This document shows, piece after piece, positions 16,851 to 24,591 of a stretch of 64,000 bases of DNA (the stretch's first letter is position 1; every line of letters begins with the position of its first letter). The notes under the pieces were generated by a model that made no database searches, was not told the origin of the DNA, and was given only the letters and a program-made list of their open reading frames with translations. Made by a program: the position numbers and the translations under genes. The DNA is taken from the NCBI RefSeq assembly GCF_002287505.1, contig NZ_CP019688.1, positions 806,001-870,000 of the forward strand, in the 5' to 3' direction. This stretch comes from Corynebacterium glaucum (GTDB lineage Bacteria; Actinomycetota; Actinomycetes; Mycobacteriales; Mycobacteriaceae).

Positions 16851-17477
16851 CTAGGACTTTGCGTGGATGGTGTTCTGGGCGGCTTGCAATGAGTCGTCGA
16901 TAAGCAAATGGACAGCTTCCGCTGCGAGCTGGAGCTGGGCCTCGATGTCCTCTTCGACTGGACCGAGGACCCAATCGGTGACTGCCGTGCTTTGGGGCGG
17001 GCGGCCGATGCCGACGCGAACCCGCAGGTAGTCGCGCGTACCGAGGGCTTCGGTGATGGACTTCAGCCCGTTGTGGCCGTTCTCGTTGCCGCCGAGTTTG
17101 ACGCGGACTTTGCCGGCGGGGAGGTCGAGTTCGTCGTGGATGACGATGATGCGCTCCGGTGGGATGCCGAGTTTGGTTGCGAGGGGACCGACGGCCTCGC
17201 CGGAGGTGTTCATGTAGGTGGTGGAGCGGGCGTAGGCCGTGTTGTTCTGCACGTCGACGAGCGCTTTGAATCCGCGCGCTGGTTGAAGCTGCGCGCCGAG
17301 TTCGTCGAGCACCATGTAGCCGACGTTGTGGCGGGTTGCGGCGTACTTGTCCCCGGGATTGCCGAGGCCGACGACCAGCCAGTCAGCCGCGAGGTCGGCT
17401 ACGAGATCCTGCGGTGACGCGGTCTTGGTGGGGGAGCTGGAGCGGGCGCGGAACATCGCGCGGATGAATGTGAGCAC
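16851..17477 (-). CDS. pth: Peptidyl-tRNA hydrolase (copy 1)
   Basis: Pth (208 aa) cleaves peptidyl-tRNA released prematurely from ribosomes. Family motifs are complete: VVGLGNPGDKYAATRHNVGY with the catalytic His in TRHNVG, YMNTSGEAV, IHDELDLPAGKVR with the catalytic Asp, and GGNENGHNGLKSI. It carries an about 30-residue N-terminal extension. The GTG at 17477 is favoured over the ATG at 17456 because TGAGGG precedes it. A second pth lies at 23.0 kb, and the two differ throughout, so the duplication is old. A CGTCGATAAGC word lies near its C-terminus. Confidence 0.93.
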   Translation of the reverse strand: MLTFIRAMFRARSSSPTKTASPQDLVADLAADWLVVGLGNPGDKYAATRHNVGYMVLDELGAQLQPARGFKALVDVQNNTAYARSTTYMNTSGEAVGPLATKLGIPPERIIVIHDELDLPAGKVRVKLGGNENGHNGLKSITEALGTRDYLRVRVGIGRPPQSTAVTDWVLGPVEEDIEAQLQLAAEAVHLLIDDSLQAAQNTIHAKS

Positions 17478-17585
17478 GACCCTCAGTGTAGGAAACGTGT
17501 GCGCTCGGTGAACGAGCGCACGGTAGGCGTCAAACGTACGATGACCGCATAGCACTGTGGCGCGGGTGATGATCGGAGGATCGGC

Positions 17586-18350
17586 GTGGTTGCAGAGTTA
17601 GTCTTCTTTGGGTTCGTCGTTGCTGTCATCGCGATCTCCTTCGGGGTAATTCTGCTGACCGAACTCCGCAAGCGGCGCACCCAAGCCGAGACCGACCGGC
17701 AGTATGCCGCGGATCACCGAGCGTTCGCCCAGAGTTGGGCCCGCGACGTGGACATTGCGCTTGCGCACTTGGCGGCATCACCCTTGGTTGCGGGGGCAAT
17801 GCGGGCCGAGTGGGAGGCATTCAAACGTCGACTCGACTCCGAGCTGGAGTCGCGCGAAGTGTGTGATGGCATCCGCAATGCACGCCAGAACGCCATGTAC
17901 CTGCAGGGCATCGAACAGGGGGACATGCAACTGAGGGTGCAGGCGGTGAACGAGCTTCGGGAGGAGGCGCACGCCTATGGCGCGCGTGATGCGGCCTTCT
18001 TATCGGACCAACTGCGTGCCAACGTGGGCTCGTCCACCTTCACGAACGAGTACATCCAGATCGCCGCGTTGCTTGGGCCGGTCACGCAGCGCTGGGTGGA
18101 GCGCGAGATGCGGGTGCTGCGCGGGATCGATGCGTTCTCCAGATCAGCCAAGTTTGAGGTGAAGCCTCCCTCCCTTTGGCACCGCGACTTCGTCCCGGGA
18201 GCGGGGTTCGGCGGGTTCATTCCCCGCTACAGCGCGTGGCGTCAGTGCGAACCGCACATCAACATCGGCGGAGAAAACAGCCGCGTGAATTACGAGAACG
18301 AGGCCATCTTGTTCACCCGATTCTTGCCGTCGGCGGAGGACGTGCGCTGA
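17586..18350 (+). CDS. Membrane-anchored protein A1 of a duplicated cassette
   Basis: Function unknown (254 aa). Residues 3-24 form one membrane helix followed at once by basic LRKRR, which predicts a cytosolic body. The body has the shared SPLVAG...W block (about 60-75), EQGDMQLRVQAVNEL (about 113-127), and a C-terminal signature PPSLWHRDFVPGAG then GFIPRYSAWRQCEP. A2 at 19206 has the same three blocks, and the first two recur in B1 and B2. Starts at a GTG behind GGAGGA. It overlaps B1 by one base (TGATG), so the pair is translated together. Confidence 0.75.
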   Translation: MVAELVFFGFVVAVIAISFGVILLTELRKRRTQAETDRQYAADHRAFAQSWARDVDIALAHLAASPLVAGAMRAEWEAFKRRLDSELESREVCDGIRNARQNAMYLQGIEQGDMQLRVQAVNELREEAHAYGARDAAFLSDQLRANVGSSTFTNEYIQIAALLGPVTQRWVEREMRVLRGIDAFSRSAKFEVKPPSLWHRDFVPGAGFGGFIPRYSAWRQCEPHINIGGENSRVNYENEAILFTRFLPSAEDVR

Positions 18351-19105
18351 TGTTCGCCACGATCGTCCTCGTATGCATTGTCCTGTTGTTCGCCTACGTG
18401 TATTTCCTGTTGCGCCGGTCCGAACACCGGGTTGCGGACTCGGACTACGCGTTGGATACCTTCGGCACCTATAAAACTGGCGGAAGGACCGAGTGGCGAA
18501 ACGAAGAATATTACCGCCAAGCGTTAGCCTCCATTCCGCACACCGACCAGCTGGTTGCGCAATTGCGCTCGCCCCTTGCAGCCGGCATCGCGCAGCAGTG
18601 GTCGATCGCGAGCAGCGAGTTGCCCGCGCTTCCCAACTATGACCACGATGATCAAGTACGAGCAGCAATGCGCTGCGCGCAGCGTCTCATGCGCATTAAC
18701 CGGGACTGCGCCACGCTGCTTTCCGCGGAGCAGGGGAACCCGGACGCGCGCCTGGCCATCGTGGCAACGCTCGACCGGGATCTTCGCTTCGCAGACACAA
18801 AGTGCCCGACACTGACCCTCGAACAGCTGCGCATCCGCGACGAGCTTCGCGCCATTGCGGATCGCGCCCGCGCGTTGAAAGGCACGGTCGAATCGCCCCG
18901 TTTCTTCGACGACTATCTCTCGCTGGTGCGCGACTACGCGGCGCTAGTCGTAAGGGCGCGGCCCGTGTGCTTCAAGCGCATGAAAGCAGACGCACCGTTT
19001 GAGCCCCCGCCCATCGGCAGCATCTTCTACGTCTTCGGCTGCACCCACGGTCTCGTGCCGTGGACGACAGCGTATTCCCTGGACAAGCACCGCGTCACGG
19101 AGTAG
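18350..19105 (+). CDS. Membrane-anchored protein B1 of a duplicated cassette
   Basis: Function unknown (251 aa). It has an N-terminal helix (2-22) followed by LLRRSEHR, again placing the body inside the cell. Conserved with B2: QLVAQLRSPLAAGIAQQW, a helix with RINRDC, EQGNPDARLAIVATLDRDLRFA, an LRIRDEL helix, and the C-terminal PPIGSIFYVFGCTHGLVPW. Three cysteines (in RDC, TKC and FGC) are kept between B1 and B2, and the FGCxHG motif could bind metal or form a disulfide. The EQG and SPLxAG blocks show B is a distant paralog of A. Confidence 0.75.
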   Translation: MFATIVLVCIVLLFAYVYFLLRRSEHRVADSDYALDTFGTYKTGGRTEWRNEEYYRQALASIPHTDQLVAQLRSPLAAGIAQQWSIASSELPALPNYDHDDQVRAAMRCAQRLMRINRDCATLLSAEQGNPDARLAIVATLDRDLRFADTKCPTLTLEQLRIRDELRAIADRARALKGTVESPRFFDDYLSLVRDYAALVVRARPVCFKRMKADAPFEPPPIGSIFYVFGCTHGLVPWTTAYSLDKHRVTE

Positions 19106-19205
19106 CCGACGAGCTTGGCCCGCATCTGTCGCGGTCACCCTGAGGCAGAATTACAATTCGCGCCGAAAGTAGCAGCGATCGCGGTGGTGAACTCAGAGGA
19201 GCAAA

Positions 19206-19979
19206 ATGGCAAATCTCTTCACGTTCCTCGTAGGGGTGCTTATGTTCGCGGGTCTGATCGTGGCCATCGCTCGCACCGGCCGCGAGGAAAAGCGCGCTCA
19301 GGCTGAAGCCGATGCGGCGTACTGCGCCGAGCAACATCTCAATGCACAACGCTGCATTCGCGATGTCGATGCGATGCTGCAGCGCATTCCCAATTCTCCG
19401 TTGCTTACCGCTGAAGCACGGCGGGAGTGGGAAGTGCTCAAACACCGGTTCGCCACGGAGCCACCTGCCCGCGACGTGATCGAGCAGATCCGCGTGGCAC
19501 CCCAAAACGCCGCCTACGTGCTGGGATTGGAGCAGGGCGATCCGCACCTTCGCGCTCAAGCGGTCATGGAGCTGTTTACAGAAGCCACGGCCTACGGTGC
19601 CCACGACGTAGCGGCACAGATCCTCCATCTACGGACGCGCCTGGGGTCAAACGCGTTCACCCACGAGTACGCCCACCTCGTCGGCAAGCTTGGGCCAATG
19701 GCCCGGCAACGGCTGGACGACGACCTCGCGTTTGCGAAGAAGTTTGAACCGTTCAGCCGGCCCAAAGAGCTGACACTCTCGCCGCCGTCGTTGGGGCACA
19801 GCGACTTCCTCCCCGGAGCAGGCATTGAAGGATTCATTCCCCGATACAGTGTCTGGCACCAGTGCAAACCTCAAATTGATCTCCACAGCGACAGCTGCGA
19901 GGTCACCTACAGGAGCACTGGACTGTTCTTCACCCGCTTCATTCCCTCGCTCCGGGAGATAGGCAGGCTGATTCCATGA
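19206..19979 (+). CDS. Membrane-anchored protein A2 of a duplicated cassette
   Basis: Function unknown (257 aa). Paralog of A1: membrane helix 3-20 then RTGREEKR, DVDAMLQRIPNSPLLTAEARREW, LEQGDPHLRAQAVMELFTEA, and PPSLGHSDFLPGAG with GFIPRYSVWHQCKP. The order of blocks and spacing match A1, and about two fifths of positions look identical by eye. The ATG follows AGAGGA at good spacing. It overlaps B2 by four bases (ATGA). A 100-base gap separates it from B1, so the second pair may have its own promoter. Confidence 0.75.
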   Translation: MANLFTFLVGVLMFAGLIVAIARTGREEKRAQAEADAAYCAEQHLNAQRCIRDVDAMLQRIPNSPLLTAEARREWEVLKHRFATEPPARDVIEQIRVAPQNAAYVLGLEQGDPHLRAQAVMELFTEATAYGAHDVAAQILHLRTRLGSNAFTHEYAHLVGKLGPMARQRLDDDLAFAKKFEPFSRPKELTLSPPSLGHSDFLPGAGIEGFIPRYSVWHQCKPQIDLHSDSCEVTYRSTGLFFTRFIPSLREIGRLIP

Positions 19980-20680
19980 CATGGCTTACCGTCATCATTG
20001 CCGTCGCTGCTTTCTTCACCATTCTGGCGTTGGTAGACGACGTTCGGGTCCGCAGATTGGACACGCGCGGCAGGTACACATCCCCGTCGCACACTGAGCG
20101 TCGAGACGAAGAGCTGTACCAGCACGCGACCTCGCTCATTCCTGAAATTGACCGAATGGTTGCGCAGCTTCGCACACCGCTCGCTGCGGGAGTAACGGTG
20201 CAGTGGCAGGAAGCGCGCAACGAGATTGCCCCGATGCCGCGCTCCAAACGACGCCGCCAGGTCAACGCCGCCATGCGATCCGCTCGGCGATTGATTCGCA
20301 TCCACGCCGATTGCCGCATCCTCGCCGCCTTCGAACAGGGCGATTTGCACGCGCGGCTCACTGTTCTAGAAAGCCTCGACCGCGACCTTCGATATGCGCA
20401 GAATGCCTGCCAGACCTCGTCACTCGCGCACCTGCAGCTGCGCGACGCGTTGGTAGAGCTCAGCCATCGAGTCAGAGCGCTGTATGGCGTCGTCGACTCG
20501 CGGCATTTCGAGGATCAATACCTTGGCACACTGAGGGATTACGGCGCGCTGCTGCAGGCTTACGCTACGGAGTCGTTCGGCCAAGGCGGAATCCCGCCGC
20601 TTGGGAGCTGGTTTTACGTGTTCGGCTGCGGCCACGGCCTTGAACCGTGGATGTCGGCAACCGAGGACGAGGCCTATTAA
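19976..20680 (+). CDS. Membrane-anchored protein B2 of a duplicated cassette
   Basis: Function unknown (234 aa). Paralog of B1 but shorter between its membrane helix (2-18) and the first block. Shared: MVAQLRTPLAAGVTVQW, RIHADC, FEQGDLHARLTVLESLDRDLRYA, LQLRDAL, and PPLGSWFYVFGCGHGLEPW. The conserved cysteines and the FGCxHG motif are kept. Last gene of the array, followed 11 bases later by the nitronate monooxygenase gene, which may be read through. Confidence 0.75.
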   Translation: MTWLTVIIAVAAFFTILALVDDVRVRRLDTRGRYTSPSHTERRDEELYQHATSLIPEIDRMVAQLRTPLAAGVTVQWQEARNEIAPMPRSKRRRQVNAAMRSARRLIRIHADCRILAAFEQGDLHARLTVLESLDRDLRYAQNACQTSSLAHLQLRDALVELSHRVRALYGVVDSRHFEDQYLGTLRDYGALLQAYATESFGQGGIPPLGSWFYVFGCGHGLEPWMSATEDEAY

Positions 20681-20691
20681 ACTCGCGAGGC

Positions 20692-21612
20692 ATGCAACTC
20701 CCACGCGTCCTTGCAGCCCCCATGGCCGGCGGGCCCACCACTCCTGCCCTAGTCAACGCGGTCAGCTTCGGCTTCCTCGCACTCGGCTCGTGCACCCCAG
20801 CGCAAGCCCGCGAGTGGCTTGCCGAGTGCCAGGCACCGTTCGGAGCCAACCTCTTCCTCCCTCAAGAAGAGCTCTTGCTTGACGACGCCCACGTTGTCGC
20901 CACCTCACTCAACACCACAGTCCCCGACGTGGACCTGACCAACGGCTTCGAAGCGAAGTTCGCGGCGGTGTGCGAAGCCGCACCCGCGATCGTCGCGTCG
21001 ATGTTCGGGTGCTTCACCTCCGCGCAGATCGATCAGCTGCATGAGGCCGGTTCGGAGGCGTGGGCAACGGTGACCAACCCGCGCGACGCTCAAACTGCGA
21101 AAGAAAACGGCGTCGACGGGCTGATCGTGCAGGGTCCGTTGGCAGGCGGGCACCGCGGTACCTGGACCGTTACCGAGGACCCCGATGAGCGAAGCCTCGA
21201 GCAGCTGCTCGACGAGATCGTGCCGATGGGTTTGCCGGTGATCGCTGCTGGGGGAGTGCGGGTTAAAGGTGACGTCGATAAGCTTCTTGCCCTCGGTGCT
21301 GTGGCTGTGTCGTGCGGGACTGCTTTCCTGCTGGCGGACGAGGCTGGGACCTCTGAGCGCAACCGTGAGCTGCTGCGGGGTGACCGTGCAAGTGTGCTGA
21401 GCCGGGCGTTTTCGGGGCGGTGGGCGCGCGGGTTGGAGTCGGAGTTCACGCGGGAGCACCCGGACATGCCGCCGGTGTACCCGTATTTGCGGCCGATGAC
21501 CAGCGATAACGACTACTGCCTCGTGGGCGCTGATCGGGGGGAACTCATGGAGGCGCCCGCGGGGGAGATCGAGCGGTTGTTAACGTCCGGGCCAGAGTCG
21601 GCGAAGGAATAG
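20692..21612 (+). CDS. Nitronate monooxygenase (NMO/2-nitropropane dioxygenase family)
   Basis: A 306-residue FMN-dependent TIM-barrel enzyme that oxidises alkyl nitronates such as propionate-3-nitronate. AAPMAGGPTTP at 8-18 is the FMN-binding entry, QGPLAGGHRG carries the conserved His loop, and PVIAAGGVRVKGDV with ALGAVAVSCGTAFLL binds the FMN phosphate. Such enzymes detoxify nitro compounds. The ATG at 20692 begins the conserved part; the longer frame overlaps B2. A CGTCGATAAGC word is embedded, read as VDK. Confidence 0.88.
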   Translation: MQLPRVLAAPMAGGPTTPALVNAVSFGFLALGSCTPAQAREWLAECQAPFGANLFLPQEELLLDDAHVVATSLNTTVPDVDLTNGFEAKFAAVCEAAPAIVASMFGCFTSAQIDQLHEAGSEAWATVTNPRDAQTAKENGVDGLIVQGPLAGGHRGTWTVTEDPDERSLEQLLDEIVPMGLPVIAAGGVRVKGDVDKLLALGAVAVSCGTAFLLADEAGTSERNRELLRGDRASVLSRAFSGRWARGLESEFTREHPDMPPVYPYLRPMTSDNDYCLVGADRGELMEAPAGEIERLLTSGPESAKE

Positions 21613-21645
21613 GTAGGTACACGAAAGAGAACCGGAGAGGAAGTC

Positions 21646-21960
21646 ATGAAGAAGTTTTCGAAACTCGCCGTCGCCGCCGCAACCTCCGCAGCGCTTGCAA
21701 CGGGCGCGTTCGCCCCAGCCGCTGCTGCTGCCGACGATGTTCCGCAAGGCGGCAGCGCGATGTGGCTCTACAGCACCCTGGTGAGCAACCTCCTGAACGG
21801 CCTCGATCAGCTCATCGGTGGTCCGGACATGCACCCGACGGAGAAGTTTGGCGGTGTCATGCTCAGCTCGGCACCGTTCATTGTCCTGCTGTTCCCGCTG
21901 CAGATGATCGCCGAGGCCGAGGTGCGCCTGCAGGCTATGCTCTCCTCGCAGTACCGCTAG
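21646..21960 (+). CDS. Small secreted or membrane-associated protein
   Basis: A 104-residue protein with a clear Sec signal peptide ([20 protein letters not shown], then a cleavage region around [11 protein letters not shown] near residue 29). The mature part is about 75 residues, with two hydrophobic stretches ([15 protein letters not shown] and [18 protein letters not shown]), so it may insert in the membrane or the mycolate layer. Function unknown; no cysteines. AGAGGAAG precedes the ATG. Its stop overlaps the convergent FAH-family gene. Confidence 0.7.
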   Translation: MKKFSKLAVAAATSAALATGAFAPAAAAADDVPQGGSAMWLYSTLVSNLLNGLDQLIGGPDMHPTEKFGGVMLSSAPFIVLLFPLQMIAEAEVRLQAMLSSQYR

Positions 21961-22799
21961 CTCGTCGGGAGCACGCGCGTGGTGTTCTGGATGTGGCCTA
22001 GGCCCTCGATCTCCACGCGGACCGTGTCGCCGTCGGCAAGGTAGCGCCGCGGGTCGCGCGCGTGGCCCACGCCGTCCGGAGTGCCGGTGGCGATCACGTC
22101 GCCGGGCGCCAGCGGGTAGAGGTGCGAGATGAACTCCACCAGCTTCGCCGGTGAGAACACTAGATCGTCCGTGGGTGCGTGCTGCATGACCTCGCCGTTG
22201 ACGGTGGTGGTCAGCGTCGGCCCCGGCCGCCAGTCGGTGTCCAGCCAAGGGCCGAACCCGGCTGTCTTCTCCAGCGACTTGCCCTGGTGCCACTGCTGGG
22301 TCCGCTTCTGGAAGTGGCGCTGCGTGTAATCGTTGATCACGGTGTAGCCCGCGATGTAGCGCTCCGCGTCGGCCTCGCGCACATGGCGCGCATGCTTGCC
22401 GACGACCACCGCCAACTCCCCCTCAAAGTCCAACGTGGCCGAGTTGAACTCGGGGATTTCCGCGTCATCGCGGGCACCGATCAATGCTTCCGGGTACTTG
22501 ATAAACAGGGTGGGCACGTCGGGGCGGTCGTGCCCCATCTCGTCGATGTGCTTGGCGTAGTTCAACCCGACGCAGATGATCTTGCCCGGGCGGGGAATCA
22601 CGGGCGCGAGGTCGTGCTCGGTGAAATCAAGTCGCCCGCCTTCGGCGTGCGCTGCAATGCGTGCCCACTCTGGCTCGTGGAGCAGCGCACCGACATCGGC
22701 GTAACCCTTGATTGCGGTCGCGGTGCCGTCGCCGTCGATCCGCGCTGCGGTGGTGGTGTCACCGTTTGCTGTGCTCATTCTGATCGTGGCAAGTCGCAT
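21957..22799 (-). CDS. Fumarylacetoacetate hydrolase family protein
   Basis: A 280-residue FAH-fold enzyme that cleaves or decarboxylates diketo acids (relatives act on homoprotocatechuate or gentisate products, or decarboxylate oxaloacetate). [16 protein letters not shown] opens the catalytic domain, [11 protein letters not shown] provides the metal-binding acidic residues, [10 protein letters not shown] and [17 protein letters not shown] follow, and [15 protein letters not shown] is the C-terminal signature. The N-terminal 70 residues form the small leader domain of the family. No other aromatic catabolism genes are nearby, so the substrate is open. Confidence 0.9.
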   Translation of the reverse strand: MRLATIRMSTANGDTTTAARIDGDGTATAIKGYADVGALLHEPEWARIAAHAEGGRLDFTEHDLAPVIPRPGKIICVGLNYAKHIDEMGHDRPDVPTLFIKYPEALIGARDDAEIPEFNSATLDFEGELAVVVGKHARHVREADAERYIAGYTVINDYTQRHFQKRTQQWHQGKSLEKTAGFGPWLDTDWRPGPTLTTTVNGEVMQHAPTDDLVFSPAKLVEFISHLYPLAPGDVIATGTPDGVGHARDPRRYLADGDTVRVEIEGLGHIQNTTRVLPTS

Positions 22800-22865
22800 G
22801 AAGCCAGGGTAGTCCTAATCGCGGCGACGGAATCCAAAGACGCGTTGCCGCGCACCTCCCTCACC

Positions 22866-22896
22866 CGACCCTTCTACAACGGTTGTAGAGGGGTCG
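22866..22896. repeat. Palindromic element, copy 1
   Basis: CGACCCTTCTACAAC-G-GTTGTAGAGGGGTCG forms a 15-bp stem with a single mismatch and is followed by GCAC. A related hairpin lies 76 bases downstream. There is no T-run in either direction. Confidence 0.5.
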
Positions 22897-22942
22897 GCAC
22901 ATCGAAGGCGAAAAGCCCAGGTGGCGGATACGCAAAAGACGG

Positions 22943-22969
22943 ACCCCTCTACACTGGATGTAGAGGGGT
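22943..22969. repeat. Palindromic element, copy 2
   Basis: ACCCCTCTACA-CTGGA-TGTAGAGGGGT is a perfect 11-bp stem with a five-base loop, again followed by GGCAC. The TAGAGGGGTYGGCAC half is shared with copy 1. Together they fill the 228-base gap between divergently flanked genes. Confidence 0.5.
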
Positions 22970-23027
22970 TGGCACGCATGGGGAGAAGAGGTAGAGGGCC
23001 TGGGGCAGAGGCAGGGGCGCTGCCTGA

Positions 23028-23606
23028 TCAGTTTATGGCGCGGAGGAGTTCGTCGGTGGCATCAGCGGCTGCGATTGAGAGATCGACTTGCTCCTTCGCG
23101 GAGAATGGATTGAGCACGTAGTCTGCCGGTGCCATGCGTCCGGGCGGGCGACCGATACCAACCGCGAGCTTGTTGTAGGGCTTGCCGCCGAGCGACTTGG
23201 TCACTGACTTCAGGCCGTTGTGCCCATGATCGCCGCCGCCGAGACGCAGCTTGACCTCGCCGAGTTCCAGATCCAATTCGTCGTACACCACATATAGATC
23301 AGCGGGTTGGACGCGGAAGTAATCGAGCAGCGCCTTGACTGGGCCACCCGAGAGGTTCATGAATGCGCGGGTGCGGGCGAGCACGACCTGGCGGCCGGGA
23401 GAGAGGCGGCCCGCCGCGAGCTCGGCGACCTCGGTGTTTGTACGCTTGTGCACCGAGAGTCGCGCAGCCATCGGGGTGGCGCGCTCGAGCAACTCCTCAA
23501 TCACCGCTACGCCGGCGTTGTGGCGGGTGGATGCGTACTGCGGGCCGGGATTACCCAGGCCGACGATCAAGACGGGGGAGTCACTCACGCCGGCCAGTGT
23601 AGGCAT
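23028..23606 (-). CDS. pth: Peptidyl-tRNA hydrolase (copy 2)
   Basis: Pth (192 aa) with the full motif set: LIVGLGNPGPQYASTRHNAG (catalytic His), AFMNLSGGPV, VYDELDLELGEVKLR (catalytic Asp) and GGGDHGHNGLKSV. Its neighbourhood near rplY is the usual corynebacterial place for pth. A GTG at 23588 (reading VSDSPVLIVG) is an alternative start. It shares its catalytic motifs with the 16.9-kb copy but differs elsewhere, so both are probably functional enzymes from an old duplication. Confidence 0.93.
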   Translation of the reverse strand: MPTLAGVSDSPVLIVGLGNPGPQYASTRHNAGVAVIEELLERATPMAARLSVHKRTNTEVAELAAGRLSPGRQVVLARTRAFMNLSGGPVKALLDYFRVQPADLYVVYDELDLELGEVKLRLGGGDHGHNGLKSVTKSLGGKPYNKLAVGIGRPPGRMAPADYVLNPFSAKEQVDLSIAAADATDELLRAIN

Positions 23607-23612
23607 CGGCGA

Positions 23613-24005
23613 CTAGTTGCCCCAGAACCGGTCCTCTGCGTCGGGGTCGGAAGAGAACAGGTACACCTCGGCAATCCTGCCGTCGCGGACAATGAGCAGG
23701 TCAATGCCGGGCTGATCGAGCGACTGGCTGCCCTTAGTGCCGCTGAAGGAAAGTGGCACGGTTACGTGGTCCTCGTTGACCATCGCGGGGCCAGTCGGCG
23801 CGACGATAAAGGTGCCGCTGGTGTCGTCGGCCATTTGGCCAAGGATGGAGGCGACTGCACCGGGGCCTGTGTGCGTGCCAGAGAATTTGTTCGCGCCGGG
23901 CTGGTGCCAGATGACATCGTCGGCGAGCAGAGCGAGCGCTTCGGGGACGCGACCCTCGGCGAGGTTGGAGAAATAGGTGTTCACGGTGTTTAGCGCAGAG
24001 GACAT
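23613..24005 (-). CDS. SnoaL/NTF2-like protein
   Basis: A 130-residue small alpha+beta-barrel protein of the SnoaL/NTF2 superfamily: an N-terminal helix pair (VNTYFSNLAEGRVPEALALL), DDVIWHQPGANKFSGTHTG with family-typical aromatic/polar pocket residues, and a closing VRDGRIAEVYLFSSD strand pair. Members are isomerases, hydrolases or binding proteins; no specific role can be assigned. The ATG at 24005 has AAGGAG at proper distance. Divergent from an HxlR regulator whose operator lies between them, so it is the likely regulated target. Confidence 0.8.
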   Translation of the reverse strand: MSSALNTVNTYFSNLAEGRVPEALALLADDVIWHQPGANKFSGTHTGPGAVASILGQMADDTSGTFIVAPTGPAMVNEDHVTVPLSFSGTKGSQSLDQPGIDLLIVRDGRIAEVYLFSSDPDAEDRFWGN

Positions 24006-24036
24006 GGTTGCTCCTTGGTGAGCCATAGAGGGTGAT

Positions 24037-24053
24037 AGTTACAAAATGTAACT
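24037..24053. promoter_or_regulatory. Perfect palindrome between SnoaL-like gene and hxlR
   Basis: AGTTAC-AAAAT-GTAACT is a perfect 6+5+6 inverted repeat in the divergent intergenic region, typical of HxlR-family operators (GTAC-rich arms with an AT spacer). Confidence 0.6.
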
Positions 24054-24054
24054 A

Positions 24055-24492
24055 ATGGCGGATACTACTGCCCAGGGACTGAATGTCAAGGCCCGGCGAT
24101 ACACTGGGCCCGTGTCTGAGAAACAAGCCGGTGAGCAGCTCTGGGATGTCATGCTCGCCACCTGTCCTTCGCGATCCGCGCTGGTGACCATTGCGAACAA
24201 GTGGACAGTGCTCGTGGTCAACAGCTTGCAAGATGGGCCTCAGCGATTTGGCGATCTGCGGGGCGAGGTTGGTGGCATCAGCGCCAAAGTTCTTACTGAA
24301 CAGCTTCGCGCCCTAGAGCGTGAAGGTATCGTTGCGCGCCAGTCCTACGCCGAATCCCCGCCGCGCGTCGAGTATGAACTCACCGAGCTCGGCCGCGGCT
24401 TGGTTGGACCGATGGTCTCGCTGCGGACGTGGGTGGAGGCAAACTTCGCCGATATTCAACAGCACCGGCAAACCTTCGACGCGCAGGACTAA
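24055..24492 (+). CDS. HxlR-family transcriptional regulator
   Basis: A winged-helix regulator (145 aa from this ATG). CPSRSALVTIANKWTVLVV carries the conserved family Cys and IxxKWT, FGDLRGEVGGISAKVLTEQLRALEREGIVAR is the DNA-binding wing, and YELTELGRGL ends the domain. HxlR proteins sense aldehydes, quinones or other electrophiles through the Cys. The true start may instead be the GTG at 24112, which lies six bases after a TACACT -10 (leaderless) and gives a more usual N-terminal length. It probably represses the divergent SnoaL-like gene through the palindrome at 24037. Confidence 0.85.
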   Translation: MADTTAQGLNVKARRYTGPVSEKQAGEQLWDVMLATCPSRSALVTIANKWTVLVVNSLQDGPQRFGDLRGEVGGISAKVLTEQLRALEREGIVARQSYAESPPRVEYELTELGRGLVGPMVSLRTWVEANFADIQQHRQTFDAQD

Positions 24493-24535
24493 AAACTTTC
24501 GCGCCGCCGTGTGGCGCTGAGCCCCAAAACGGCAA

Positions 24536-24576
24536 ACGGCCGGGGGATACGGTTGTACACCGTTCCCGCCGGCCGT
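24536..24576 (-). terminator. Terminator of rplY
   Basis: Arms ACGGCCGGGGGA and TCCCGCCGGCCGT pair with one bulge. On the minus strand the stem is followed by TTTGCCGTTTT, fitting intrinsic termination after rplY. Its plus-strand right arm runs into a CGTCGATAAGC word. Confidence 0.6.
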
Positions 24577-24584
24577 CGATAAGC
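24574..24584 (+). repeat. CGTCGATAAGC word, intergenic copy
   Basis: One of 21 exact copies in the window (all positions are listed in the findings). It starts in the right arm of the rplY terminator and ends before the rplY stop. Confidence 0.8.
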
Positions 24585-24591
24585 GAAATGC

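Noticed and set aside
22861..22975. Hairpin pair considered as a two-repeat CRISPR remnant
   Set aside because: The repeats are too short and too divergent, the spacer has no consistent length, and no cas genes are nearby.
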